From: Dillenia suffruticosa
Lineage: Eukaryota > Streptophyta > Magnoliopsida > Dilleniales > Dilleniaceae
NCBI GenBank assembly: GCA_033439265.1
Contig: JAVTVX010000027.1
Span: 12,043,001 to 12,107,000 of the forward strand
Length of the DNA stretch: 64,000 nucleotides
Direction: 5' to 3'
Shown: positions 22,601 to 33,330 of the stretch, piece by piece
How the letters are laid out: each line of letters opens with the position of its first letter
How positions within the stretch are numbered: position 1 is the stretch's first letter
Made by a program: the position numbers and the translations under genes
Notes under the pieces: model-generated
What the model was told of the DNA's origin: nothing
Seen by the model: only the letters and a program-made list of their open reading frames with translations
The model's database searches: none

Positions 22601-24291
22601 GCACGTATGTCACATATAAAAATAAATATCAAAATATCAACATAGTATATATGAAAAATGTCAAATACGTGTAAACTCAACAATTTCCTATATCCTATAA
22701 AGGAATCTCTCCTAATGGGTTTGGTGAAGGGATTAGCCACCATGTTTTGTTTGAAAATGTACTTGATCATCATTTCACCCTTCTTGATAATATCTCTCAC
22801 AAAATAGTATCTTGTATCAATGTATTTGGTTCTATTGTGATACTTAAGGTTTCAGGTGTAAGCAATGGCGGTCTAATTATCACAATAAATCATCACTAGC
22901 CTCCTACTATATGCCACAATCCCTAAATCATTCAGAAATCTCCACAGCTAAACATTCTCCTGAATTGCTACTGAGCATACCACAAACTCAGCCTTTATGG
23001 TAAATAGAGATACACATGTTTGCTTTTTGTTGCTCCATGATATGGTATCGTTATTAAGTAAGATAGCAAAACCTGATGTAGATTTGCGTCCATCCAGATC
23101 ACCATCTCAGTCGGCATCTGAATACCCAACAAAACACAAATCACCTCCTTCATAACACAAGAAGAGATACACAATTCTCTTGAAATATCACAGAATCCTT
23201 TTCACCGATCTCTAGTAACCCCTTCCAGGATTCGATTCATACCTACTCATCAGACTGACTACAAAACAAATGTCTGGTCATGTATATAATATCTCGTATA
23301 TCAAATTGCCTACTGGACTAGTATAAGAGATTTTACTCATCTCCCTTATTTCTTTATGAGTTTTAGGATGCATTACAAGATTTAAGCTTTCAGCTTTAGC
23401 ATATGAGAGTATCTATGGGTTGCAATCGCTATCCCGAAGAGCTCGAGAAGCTTCCTGATGTAGAACTTTTGTGAAAGAGATAACATCAATCTCGGGTGAT
23501 CCCTCTGAATCCTAACTTTGAGAATAAACTAAGTTTCACCCATGTCCTTCATTCAAAACTTGACGATAACCACGTTTTAATGGTCATCAAATAATATCTA
23601 TTTCTCTCGACCAACAGAATATCATCCACATATAAAGATATAATCACAAAAGAGTTCATAGAACATATGAGGTGCACGCAATAATCCTCCTCGATCATCA
23701 TGAAACCATAAGATATTATTTTCTCATGAAATTTCAAGTACCATTAGCTAGATGATTCCTTAAGACCATATATTAACTTCTGAAGTCAATAAATTTTATC
23801 CTCTCGATCTATAGGAACAAAACCAGATGGATGTTCCATGCAAATCTTCTCATCCAAACTTCTGTTCAGAAAGATTGTCTCAATATCTATCTAGTATGAT
23901 TCTAAATCTATATCCAAGATAATCGCTAAAAGTATACAAATCAAGGGAAATTTGACTATCTGTGAGAAAGTCTCATCCTAATCCACACGCTTAGTCTGAC
24001 TGTAACCGTTGGCTACTAGACTGACCTTACACCTCTCCACCAATCTATTAATCTTTCTCTTGATCTTGAGAACCCACTTGTTTTAAATAGTCTTTCTGCC
24101 GTTATAAAAATCAACTAGATTCCAAACTCTATTGATATTCAAAGACTTCGTCTCTTCATCCATGGTCTTCAACCAATGGTCTTTCATAGGACCCTCAAGA
24201 GCCTCCTGGGCCGTTTTGGACTCATTATTTTCGAGAGTTACAATGAAAGTCTCACCCTCGATTGGGAAACGATGTTTAGGTACACATCTAC
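22600..24291 (-). pseudogene. D2 reverse transcriptase and RNase H remnant
   Basis: Minus strand: RT N-terminal block with EALEGPMKDHWLKTMDEE near 24200-24140, the catalytic SLYVDDILLV near 23640-23610, RNase H sequence near 23130-22900, and the terminal block MVANPFTKPIRRD near 22740-22700. This is classical copia pol but not of the A-C type. Heavily decayed, several breaks. Confidence 0.7.
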
Positions 24292-24629
24292 TGTTGAAAT
24301 AAAGCACAATTAGGGCATGTGGCTGTCCCAATCCAGTAAACTTTGTGCTCTTAGAACAAGACCCAAATGTAAAATAAAAAGGGAGGCAATGCAATGTAAA
24401 ATTGAGGGCCAAAGGCCCCCAACGGATAGAGAGGGCAATGCCCTCTCTCCCCCTCTTATTTTCTCCTCTCTCAACTCTCTTTCTCTTCTTCTATAAATAG
24501 GGCAGCTAGTTGCTTTTAAAAGGTATGAAAAAAATGCCTCCAACCTCTTGTATGCTCTCTTTGAAACATCAATAAAATACTTGAAGTTCTTATTCATTTC
24601 TCATTGCTTGCTTCTTTGGAATTTCATCA
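24292..24629 (+). repeat. B2 5' LTR
   Basis: 338 bp, TGTTGAAATAAAGC to ATTTCATCA. TATA box TATAAATAG near 24492. It lacks most of the GC-rich hairpin module present in its 3' partner. Confidence 0.88.
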
Positions 24630-25335
24630 TGGTATCAGAGCAGGCATTCATTCCTTCCTCATCTAATCTTGGTGATCCACCACCACAAATTAGCACCTCA
24701 ATATTCACTTCCATTCTTTTAGATGCTTCAAATTACAACGCATGGCAAGACACCATCAAGAGGTCTCTAAACTTCTTCAATCTTGAAAACCACATATTTG
24801 AAGACCCTCTTGATGATGCTGATCCGTCTTACAAAGCATGGAAAAAGAGAGATGATCAAGTGGTGGTGCTCTTACAAATGTCTTTAGACAAAACCCACAA
24901 AGCAATGGTCACTTGTATTCCCAATGCCAAGTCTTTGTGGGATCAAATGCATGCTCTTTATGCTCAAGAAACCAACACCGGTAGAATATTCGAATTGAAA
25001 AAGAAAATCTTCTACATTCAAAAAGGAGGAAAGACCCTACCCGAATATTTTGGGGAATATAGGGATCTTTGAAATGAGCTTAATGTTTTGAGGCCTCCAA
25101 TCTCAAATCTCAAAACTATCCTTCAAAGGAATGATGAAGACATGACCTTTGGTCTTCTAATGGGTCTTGGAGAAGAGTATGCACCTATACGTCAAGAAAT
25201 TCTTAGAATGAAGATTTTTCCTTCATTCCAAGAAGTTCAATTCATGGTGCAAAGAGCTGAAACAAGCATGAAGCTTGAAGAATCATCCAAGCCCAAAACC
25301 GAAGCTCAAGCATTCAAATCTGTCCAAGAAGAGCA
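24629..25335 (+). pseudogene. B2 gag remnant, left part
   Basis: Begins MVSEQ at the LTR/primer-site junction. It encodes B-type gag with YNAWQDTIKRSLNFFNLENH near 24735 and KTHKAMVTCIPNAKSLWDQM near 24890. Gag stops at the A3 insertion; the remainder resumes at 35562. Broken. Confidence 0.85.
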
Positions 25336-25791
25336 TGTTGGATTTTTGACTAAGAAGAGAGAGAAATCTAATAAATTTCTGGTTTTTATTGATGTAGTAG
25401 AATGATACAAAGGAAGAGAGATTATCTTCCTCTTAATTTTACAAGGAGAGCAATAGCTCTATTTATAGGCAAAGGGAGAAAAATAGCCAGTAGAGAGAGA
25501 ACAAAGTCAATATTCCCGTTGGGGCTCAAACCCCAAGGAATTCCAACAGCAAGTTTTTGGACTGTTGGAATATACATTGCCCAAACTGCCCCTAGCTATT
25601 TGGGTTTACCTCTTAGACTTTTCTCCATACTTTTGGGCTTCATTGGGCTTGTTTTTGAATGTATTTTGGGTCATAAATATGTTGCCAAATTCTGAACATT
25701 AAAAAATAAAAGGCCCAATGTTTATGACATTATCATATTTTCAAGTTGAATACCTTGAGACTTATCTTCATCTTCTCCCTTATTTTTAACA
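25336..25791 (-). repeat. A3 3' LTR
   Basis: 456 bp; on the plus strand it reads TGTTGGATTTTTGAC to TTATTTTTAACA. TATA box (minus) near 25463-25471. Confidence 0.93.
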
Positions 25792-28147
25792 CTCCCCCTC
25801 AAGTTAGGTGCATAGATGTCTATGGATCCTAACTTGCTAAGGATGTGCTGAAGATGTTTCTCAGTTGTTGCCTTAGTGAAAATGTCAGCTAGCTGGTCTT
25901 CACTTCTAACATATGAGGTTGAAATTGTCTTGTTTTCTAATTTTTCTCGAACAAAATGACAATCAACCTCAATGTGCTTCGTTCTTTCATGAAATACTGG
26001 ATTGGCAGCGATATGAAGAGCTGCTTGATTATCGCAATGTAGAAGAATAGGAGCGATAGTAGGAAATCCCATCTCCTCAAGTAATGCCTTTAGCCAAACT
26101 ATTTCGCTTGTAGCCGCTGCCATTGCTCTGTATTCAGCCTCAGCGCTTGATCTGGATACAACAGATTGTTTCTTGCTTTTCCATGTTACAAGATTTCCTC
26201 CCACGAACATGCAGTAGCCGGTGGTGGATCTCCTGTCCGTGACATCCCCAGCCCAATCTGCATCACAGTAGCCATAAATCTCCATGCTGTGGTTGTTTTT
26301 CATAAGAATTCCCCTTCCTGGTGAGCTTTTTAAATACTTGAGAATTCTTTCTGCTGCCTTCCAATCTTGAATCCTTGGAGCATGCATCCGTTGACTGATT
26401 AAGCTGACGGCATAGGTGATATCTGGTCTTGTAATGGTGAGGTAGATGAGCCTCCCCACAAGTCTTTGATATCTAGGAATATCCTGGAACATTTCTTCAT
26501 CACCTTGTGCTCGTTCTGCTATGGATATAGGAGTTGCTGCTGGTTTAGCTCCTACCTTTCCAGTTTCCTGCAAAAGGTCAAGTACATATTTCCTTTGGCA
26601 TAGAACTAGCCCCTTATGAGAATAGGCAAGCTCTATTCCTAAGAAATACTTTAGTTTTCCCAAATCTTTAATCTCAAAAGTAGATTTAAGGAAATTTCTA
26701 ACTTGATCAATACCATTCATATCACTTCCTGTAATAACTATATCATCTACATAAATAAGAACAATAGTGATTTCTTCATTGTTAACTTTAGTAAACATGG
26801 AGGAATCACTAATGGATTTCTTAAAGTTATTACCAAGAAGTGCTGAACTTAATTTTGCATACCAGGCACGAGGAGATTGTTTTAACCCATAGATTGCTTT
26901 TTTAAGACGACACACCTTGATGTTTGAATCCTCATCTAGCCCTTGGGGAATTTGCATGTAGATTTCTTCGTCTAAGTCCCCTTGAAGGAAAGCATTCTTC
27001 ACGTCCATTTGATACATTGGCCATTCTCCATTGGTTGCAATTGACATCAAAACCCTTATCGTTTTCATTTTGGCAACAGGGGCAAAAGTCTCAGTGTAGT
27101 CTTCTCCATAAGTTTGTGTGAATCCTTTGGCTACAAGTCTTGCCTTATAGCGTTCAATGGATCCATCACTTTTATACTTGATTTTGAACAGCCATTTACA
27201 CCCGACAGCCTTTCTTCCCTTAGGGAGAGTAGTAATCTCCCACGTCCCATTTTTATTCAATGCATCTAGTTCTTCAAGCATAGCTTGTCTCCATTCGGGT
27301 TTGGTATTTGCCTCATCAAAATCCTTAGGTTCCTGTGATGAGTCAATGCCACTCAAGAACCCTTGATGGCTTGAGGAAGTGTTAGATACACAATAGTAAT
27401 TTGAAATAGGATAGTGAGTTACCTTAGAATTGTAATAAACTCTTCTGTTGATCCACTCTGAGGGAGGGAGCCTCAATCTGGTGGAACGTCGAAGTGGAGG
27501 AGCCAGCGGAGAGGGCAGTCTAGTTTCGTCTCCGGATTCTCCTAAGGTAGGTAATCCCTCGCCTTCTTCTCTTTCTTCGGAAGAGTTCTCTTCATTTTCA
27601 GACTCATCCACTCCTCCCTCTTCGTTTTCTCCCCCTGAAAGTGAATTCTCTTCATTGGATTTTTGAGGAACCAGAGGAGGATTTATGGGAACATCGCAGA
27701 AGATTCGCAAGTCATTGCTTGATGAATTTTCTTCATTTTTTTCTCCTGCAAAAAAGAATTCATTTTCTACAAATATCACATCTTTCGATGTGTATACCTT
27801 GTTAGAGTCAGGTTCAAAACAAATATATCCTTTTTGGAATGAAGCGTACCCAATAAAAACACATTTCCTTCCTTTGATATCTAACTTATCTCTAAACTGC
27901 CTAGGAATATGAACATAACAAATACACCCAAAAACTCTAAGGTGAGAGAGGTTTGGTTTGTCTTTTCTAAGCAACTCTAATGGAGATTTTCCATGGAGAA
28001 CTCTAGTTGGAAGACGATTTATTAAATGAGCTGCGGTACTAACCGCATCACTCCAAAAACGCTTAGGCATATTAGCAAAGAACATGATAGTTCTAGCTAT
28101 TTCTAGGAGATGTCTATTTTTGCGTTCGGCAACTCCATTTTGTTGGG
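25792..28147 (-). pseudogene. A3 integrase end, RT and RNase H (3' half)
   Basis: Minus-strand A-family coding half: integrase end (NGVAERKN near 28125), RRSTRLRLPPSEWINR near 27490-27440, RT with YVDD near 26745, RNase H CDADWAGD near 26265-26240 and SSAEAEYRAM near 26145. It runs through the polypurine tract into the LTR. Cut off from its 5' half by C2. Confidence 0.88.
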
Positions 28148-28625
28148 TGTTGAAAGATCAAAGAAAGAACTCAAGAGATCTTGAAATATAACTCTGAATT
28201 TTATTGAAATAGAAAGCAAATAACATTCATAGATTTGAACTTTTGTTCATACCATTGCTTGAATACATAGAAGCCTATTTATAGAAGAAGATGAGGGAGA
28301 GAATTAGAGAGCAAAAAGAGAGAACAAGAGAGGGGTTAAGACCCCTCTCTACTAGCCGTTGGAGGCTGTCTCCAACGGCTAGAATTACTAGCCGTTGGAC
28401 AGCTTCCAATGGCTAGGTTTGCCTAGCCGTTGGGGCCCAATTGGGCCCCCTTTGCTGGGCCAAAACGGGCCCTTTTGCTGGCCCGGGCTGGGCCCTTCGG
28501 GCCCAGCCCGAATTCTGCGGGCCAGCCCTAATTAATTCTCCATCCTTGAGAAGAACTTGTTGAACTCTTGGGAAGGCCCTTTCTTAGAAATGTGATGATA
28601 GGTTGATTAATTCCTCTTTTCAACA
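28148..28625 (-). repeat. C2 3' LTR
   Basis: 478 bp. On the plus strand it begins TGTTGAAAGATC and ends CTCTTTTCAACA. The hairpin/MSA region is at about 28375-28457, TATA box (minus) near 28275-28283. One difference from the 5' LTR. Confidence 0.95.
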
Positions 28626-31600
28626 CTCCCCCTCAAGTTGGGTGCGTAGATGTTTATAGTACCCAACTTGCCCATCATTTCTTGTAGGTGAGCTGCTGTT
28701 CCTCCTTTTGTGAAGATATCTGCTAGCTGATCTTCTCCTTTGATATGAGGAGTCACAATGAGTTTTTCTTCTACCTTTTGACGAATAAAATGACAATCAA
28801 CTTCTATGTGCTTGGTGCGTTCATGGAAGACCGGATTAGTGGCAATGTGAATTGCTGATTGATTGTCACAATGGAGGTTGATTGGAGTGGAGACTGTGAA
28901 TCCTAGTTCTTCTACTAAAGCCTTCAACCAAACTATCTCGCTTGCACTCGCTGCCATGGCCCTATACTCGGCCTCTGCACTTGATCTAGACACAACCCGC
29001 TGTTTTTTGCTCTTCCAAGCTACCAAGTTGCCTCCTACAAACATGCAATACCCAGTGGTAGACTTTCTATCGGTGGAGTCACCTGCCCAATCAGCATCAC
29101 AATACCCTTCAATGTTTGAACTTCCATTGTTCTTCATCCAAATGCCTAGCCCCGGGGATCCTTTGATATAATGAAGGATCCTTTCAGCTGCTCTCCAATG
29201 GCCTTTTGTTGGAGAGTGCATGAATTGACTTACATAGCTAACGGCATATGCTATGTCTGGCCTTGTGATGGTGAGGTAGATAAGTCTCCCAACCAACCTT
29301 TGATATCTTTCAATGTCTTCTAGAGGATCATTATCATCGGCTAAAGGACCGGAAGAGGAAACTGGACTGCAAACTGGTCTTGCTCCAAGCTTTCCTGTTT
29401 CCTGTAAAAGGTCAAGAGCATATTTTCTTTGGGAGAGAATTAGCCCATTGGGACAATAGGCTAACTCAATTCCTAGAAAATACTTTAGTTTTCCTAGATC
29501 TTTAATTTCAAATCTGGACTTTAAAAAATTTCTAACTAGGTTTATTTGATGCAAATCACTACCTGTGATGATAATGTCATCTACATAAACTAGTGCTATT
29601 GTGATATAATCATTAGTTTTTCTAATAAAGAGAGATGAATCACTATTGCATTTATGAAATCCATGACTAAGGAAAGTATGACTTAACTTTGCATACCAAG
29701 CTCTTGGAGACTGTTTGAGACCATAAATTGCCTTATGAAGTTTGCATGCATTTCCTCCTTGAGATCGAAGACCCATTGGTATTTGCATGTAGACTTCTTC
29801 TTCTAGATCTCCTTGGAGAAAAGCATTTGCTACATCCATTTGAAATAGGCTCCAACCGTGATTCACCGCAAGGGATAAAAGGACTCTAATAGTATTCATT
29901 TTTGCAACTGGAGCATAGGTCTCCTTATAATCAATCCCATATGCTTGAGTATACCCTTTGGCTACTAGTCTTGCTTTGAATCGCTCAATTGATCCATCGC
30001 TTTTGTGCTTGATTTTGTATACCCATTTACATCCTACGGCTTTCTTCCCTTTTGGTAGTGAAGTGATTTCCCATGTCCCATTCTTTGATAGAGCTTTTAG
30101 TTCCTCCTCCATTGCTTTTCTCCATCTTGGATCCTTTGATGCCTCCTCAAATGACGTTGGTTCCACTTCTTTATCTAGATTACTCAAGAAAGCTTGGTGG
30201 TCCAAGGAAACATGTGAGGTGGTATAATAATCATAAATAGGATGGGAGGTTACCTTAGAGTTATAGAATACCCTTCGATTGACCCATTCGGATGGAGGCA
30301 GTCTAAGCCTTGTTGATCTTCTTAGTTGAGGTGGTGGTTCATCCGGTTCCTCCTCGATTTCAAGAGATTCCTCCTCGTTTGTATTCTCCTCATTTGTATC
30401 ACTTTCTCCCCCTGAAACAATTGGTTGTTCAGCCTCTAAAGCTTCTGAATTATCATCTTGAGAGTTATGGCTTGTTTCAGAGGTGGAGTTTCCTTCGGTT
30501 TGTTCAGCTTCTTGAGGAGGCGATATGAGGAAGTCCCAAGTGCTAGGAGGAATTTCAGTCTTTGGAGCTTCCTTTATATCTTCATTTCCTGCGAAATAGA
30601 ACTCACTTTCTAAAAATATCACATCTTTTGATGTGTATGTTCGGTTAGTGGTAGGATCATAGCACCTATAGCCTTTTTCAAAGGCTGCATATCCAAGAAA
30701 TATACACTTTTTCCCTCTATGTTCTAGTTTATTCCTTAGGTGCGTAGGAATGTGAATGTAACATGTGCAACCAAATATCCTAAGGTGGGAAATATTTGGT
30801 TTCCTTCCTAGGAGAACCTCAAGGGGAGATTGCCCTTTTAAAACTTCGGTGGGCATAAGATTGATTACATGTACCGCGGTTTTAACCGCATCACACCAAA
30901 ATTTCTTAGGCATGTTTGCATAGAACATCATAGCTCTAGATATTTCAAGTATGTGTCTATTCTTCCTTTCCGCTACCCCATTTTGTTGGGGTGTGTAAAC
31001 ACATGACATTTGGTGTATAATGCTATTGTCCTTAAGGTAATTTTCGAAATTAAGACTTGTAAACTCACCACCATGATCTGACCTTAGGACTTTTATATTG
31101 GCATTATATAGTTTGGTTACATACTTCACATAGCTCTTGAGTGCTTCAAGAGCTTGGTCTTTAGTATTTAGAAGGTACACCCATGTGTGCCTTGTTTTGT
31201 GATCAATGAAAGTAATGAAGTATTTGTAACCTAAGTGGGACATGATGGGTGAAGTCCAAACATCGGAATGAACTAAATCAAAAGGATTTTCATATATTGT
31301 TTCTGAACTAGGATACATTGTTCGGGTTTCCTTTGCCAAAATACAAGCTTTACAATGTCTATTCTCAAAATTTAAAGTTGGAAATAGACGTTTTAAAGCT
31401 CGATCACTAGGATGTCCTAAGCGTCTATGCCAAAGAGATTGATCCTCCTTAACATGAGCTACATGTGCATTTTGTTCTTGATCCAAGTAATAAAGTCCTC
31501 CTCTTCTAGAACCCTTGCCAATCAATTGATTCGACTTGAGGTCCTGAAAAGAGACATTATTGGGGTCAAAAACAACTCTACACTTTTGATCCTTGGTGAT

Positions 31601-32848
31601 CTTGCTAATGGACAGTAGGTTTGAGGTAAGTTTGGGGACATATAAAGCCTTGGTTGGTTTTCCAAAAATGTCAACTTCCCCAACTTGATTTACTCTCAAA
31701 TCTTGTCCATTTGCAACTCGAATAGTCATATGGTTTGGAAGGTTTTCAAATCTCTTTATTTTTGCTCTATCCTTAACCATATGACATTCGGTTCCCGAAT
31801 CAATGAGAAAATTTTCAGAATTTAAATATGAGAAAGGTTCTTGATTTTTACCGGATGAAGGAGCTATTTGTTGAAGCTTTTGTGCAACCTCATTTAGTTG
31901 AGTTTGGAGTGCAGCAAAGTCAGCCAAAGATGGTGCTTGAACCTTTACGAATTGGGCAGCAGCTTGCTGTCCTGAACCAAATCCGTTTGGAGCTCCTTGC
32001 TGGTCCCTTTGCCTAAATACTTTGGGCTTTAGTTGGGGATGCAAGAACCAGCATTTATCCTTTGAATGGCCTCTTTTCTTACAATGAGAACATATCTCAT
32101 TTCTCCTTTGAGTTTGATTCACTTTGGCAGCAACTACTTCATTTGTAGAGGCAATGAATGCTTGAGCTTCAAATTTTTGCTTAGAGCTTTCTTCCAATCT
32201 AATGCTCACTTCAGCCCTTTGAATCATATTTTGGACTTCCCCAAATGATGGAAAGTCCTTCATTCGAAGAATTTCTTGCCTTAGATGGGAATATGAATCA
32301 TCTAGACCCATGAGAAGTCCAAATATTTTATCTTCTTCTCTTCTTTTTCGAATGACCTTGAGATCTATGGAATCTGGCCGTAAAGTAATCAGCTCATTCC
32401 AAGCATCTGAATACTCCCCAAAGTATTGAGGAAGAGATTTACCTTCCTTTTTGATGGAAGCAATTTGTCTCTTAAGCTCAAAGATTCTCCCAAGGTTGGA
32501 TTCCAAGCCATAGAGAGAGAACATTTCATCCCACAAAGTTTTTGCATTTGGGGCGCATGACACCATTGCTTTGTGAGTTTCATCTAGAGAGTTGAGGAGA
32601 AGAATAAAAACATGATCATCCCTTTTCTTCCATTCTCGAAAGGATGGATCTGTTTCTTCAAGTGGATCATCAAGAACATGACTCTCTAAGTTGTGAAGGT
32701 TGAGTGCCCTCTTCATTACATTTGCCCATTGATAGTAATTCCCCCCTTTCAATTGGATAGAGGATATACTTTGTATTTGGGAAAAGTTTATGGAAGGAGG
32801 AGGGTCACCCAACCTTGAAGAGGATGGGATCGTTTGCTCTGATACCAT
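28607..32848 (-). CDS. C2 gag-pol polyprotein, 1413 residues
   Basis: A single open frame for a full Ty1/copia polyprotein. Gag occupies residues 1 to about 250. CCHC knuckle CSHCKKRGHSKDKC is at about 254-268. Protease LIDSG is near 347, followed by the pre-integrase HRRLGH segment. Integrase triad: HSDVW (about 526), RSDHGGEF (about 589), NGVAERKN (about 625). Acidic linker, then LRRSTRLRLPPSEW. RT has YVDD (about 1086); RNase H has CDADWAGD (about 1248) and SSAEAEYRAM. The ATG joins the last LTR base to the primer-binding site. The frame continues through the polypurine tract (Asn-Leu-Arg-Gly-Ser) and stops a few codons inside the 3' LTR. About 1,400 residues is normal for copia. Gag and pol are in one frame, so any excess of Gag must come by another route. 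Confidence 0.93.
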   Translation of the reverse strand: MVSEQTIPSSSRLGDPPPSINFSQIQSISSIQLKGGNYYQWANVMKRALNLHNLESHVLDDPLEETDPSFREWKKRDDHVFILLLNSLDETHKAMVSCAPNAKTLWDEMFSLYGLESNLGRIFELKRQIASIKKEGKSLPQYFGEYSDAWNELITLRPDSIDLKVIRKRREEDKIFGLLMGLDDSYSHLRQEILRMKDFPSFGEVQNMIQRAEVSIRLEESSKQKFEAQAFIASTNEVVAAKVNQTQRRNEICSHCKKRGHSKDKCWFLHPQLKPKVFRQRDQQGAPNGFGSGQQAAAQFVKVQAPSLADFAALQTQLNEVAQKLQQIAPSSGKNQEPFSYLNSENFLIDSGTECHMVKDRAKIKRFENLPNHMTIRVANGQDLRVNQVGEVDIFGKPTKALYVPKLTSNLLSISKITKDQKCRVVFDPNNVSFQDLKSNQLIGKGSRRGGLYYLDQEQNAHVAHVKEDQSLWHRRLGHPSDRALKRLFPTLNFENRHCKACILAKETRTMYPSSETIYENPFDLVHSDVWTSPIMSHLGYKYFITFIDHKTRHTWVYLLNTKDQALEALKSYVKYVTKLYNANIKVLRSDHGGEFTSLNFENYLKDNSIIHQMSCVYTPQQNGVAERKNRHILEISRAMMFYANMPKKFWCDAVKTAVHVINLMPTEVLKGQSPLEVLLGRKPNISHLRIFGCTCYIHIPTHLRNKLEHRGKKCIFLGYAAFEKGYRCYDPTTNRTYTSKDVIFLESEFYFAGNEDIKEAPKTEIPPSTWDFLISPPQEAEQTEGNSTSETSHNSQDDNSEALEAEQPIVSGGESDTNEENTNEEESLEIEEEPDEPPPQLRRSTRLRLPPSEWVNRRVFYNSKVTSHPIYDYYTTSHVSLDHQAFLSNLDKEVEPTSFEEASKDPRWRKAMEEELKALSKNGTWEITSLPKGKKAVGCKWVYKIKHKSDGSIERFKARLVAKGYTQAYGIDYKETYAPVAKMNTIRVLLSLAVNHGWSLFQMDVANAFLQGDLEEEVYMQIPMGLRSQGGNACKLHKAIYGLKQSPRAWYAKLSHTFLSHGFHKCNSDSSLFIRKTNDYITIALVYVDDIIITGSDLHQINLVRNFLKSRFEIKDLGKLKYFLGIELAYCPNGLILSQRKYALDLLQETGKLGARPVCSPVSSSGPLADDNDPLEDIERYQRLVGRLIYLTITRPDIAYAVSYVSQFMHSPTKGHWRAAERILHYIKGSPGLGIWMKNNGSSNIEGYCDADWAGDSTDRKSTTGYCMFVGGNLVAWKSKKQRVVSRSSAEAEYRAMAASASEIVWLKALVEELGFTVSTPINLHCDNQSAIHIATNPVFHERTKHIEVDCHFIRQKVEEKLIVTPHIKGEDQLADIFTKGGTAAHLQEMMGKLGTINIYAPNLRGSVEKRN

Positions 32849-32974
32849 GTTGAAAGATCAAAGAAAGAACTCAAGAGATCTTGAAATATAACTCTGAATT
32901 TTATTGAAATAGAAAGCAAATAACATTCATAGATTTGAACTTTTGTTCATACCATTGCTTGAATACATAGAAGC

Positions 32975-32983
32975 CTATTTATA
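32975..32983 (-). promoter_or_regulatory. TATA box of the C2 5' LTR
   Basis: TATAAATAG on the minus strand, about 130 bases from the LTR's inner end, so transcription should start near 32945. The first ATG of gag at 32848 then lies roughly 100 bases downstream. Confidence 0.65.
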
Positions 32984-33052
32984 GAAGAAGATGAGGGAGA
33001 GAATTAGAGAGCAAAAAGAGAGAACAAGAGAGGGGTTAAGACCCCTCTCTAC

Positions 33053-33134
33053 TAGCCGTTGGAGGCTGTCTCCAACGGCTAGAATTACTAGCCGTTGGAC
33101 AGCTTCCAACGGCTAGGTTTGCCTAGCCGTTGGG
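33053..33134 (-). promoter_or_regulatory. Five MSA-type (MYB3R) sites in the C2 5' LTR
   Basis: Exact matches to YCYAACGGYYA on one strand or the other at 33053-33063, 33071-33081, 33089-33099, 33105-33115 and 33124-33134. Sites 1-2 and 3-4 are inverted pairs able to form hairpins. They lie about 70-160 bp upstream of the TATA box. The consensus is that of plant G2/M genes bound by three-repeat MYB factors; activity here is inference. Confidence 0.6.
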
Positions 33135-33230
33135 GCCCAATTGGGCCCCCTTTGCTGGGCCAAAACGGGCCCTTTTGCTGGCCCGGGCTGGGCCCTTCGG
33201 GCCCAGCCCGAATTCTGCGGGCCAGCCCTA
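33135..33230 (-). promoter_or_regulatory. GGGCCC palindromes and site II-like words in the C2 5' LTR
   Basis: A GC-rich stretch with repeated GGGCCC, TGGGCC and GGCCCA, including a near-perfect inverted repeat of CTGGGCCC and GGGCCCAG around TTC. TGGGCY is the site II motif found upstream of plant genes active in dividing cells (TCP targets). The same module occurs in B1, B2, B4 and B5 LTRs. Confidence 0.45.
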
Positions 33231-33330
33231 ATTAATTCTCCATCCTTGAGAAGAACTTGTTGAACTCTTGGGAAGGCCCTTTCTTAGAAATGTGATGATA
33301 GGTTGATTAATTCCTCTTTTCAACATTGGG

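Larger units (their letters stand above)
28148..33325 (-). mobile_element. C2: whole, very young C-family Ty1/copia element
   Basis: 5,178 bp on the minus strand, inserted in A3 with perfect target duplication TTGGG (28143-28147 and 33326-33330). Two 478-bp LTRs (28148-28625 and 32848-33325) differ at a single position by eye (a CpG to TpG change at 28410), so insertion was very recent, under about 0.1 million years at the usual rate. Primer-binding site, polypurine tract and one uninterrupted polyprotein frame are all present. It looks whole, with no visible break. It is the innermost and youngest member of the middle nest (D2, then B2, then A3, then C2). Confidence 0.95.
32848..33325 (-). 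repeat. C2 5' LTR
   Basis: 478 bp. Minus-strand TATA box at 32975-32983; GC-rich region with MSA-type inverted repeats and GGGCCC palindromes at 33050-33230. Confidence 0.95.

Noticed and set aside
16500-24291. tRNA, rRNA or CRISPR features
   Set aside because: No cloverleaf with A/B boxes, no rRNA core motifs and no regular repeat-spacer array were seen; the only tRNA-related words are primer-binding sites.
22585-24412. Initial idea that D1 (17.3-19.9 kb) and the 22.6-24.3 kb pol fragment are one element
   Set aside because: On the minus strand gag must lie at higher coordinates than pol. Here it lies lower, and an LTR and host fragment intervene; the matching gag is at 39.4-41.6 kb across the B2 insertion.
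25402-25695. A 97-codon open frame antisense to A-type LTRs, repeated at 35167, 52284, 56863 and 59526
   Set aside because: It is kept in five places only because the LTRs are nearly identical, it is absent or changed in older A LTRs, and it shows no known domain.
27448-27666. Ser/Pro-rich frame opposite the A-family integrase-RT linker, also at 54327 and 61572
   Set aside because: It is the complement of the acidic linker codons (GAA/GAG), recurring with each A copy; not an independent gene.
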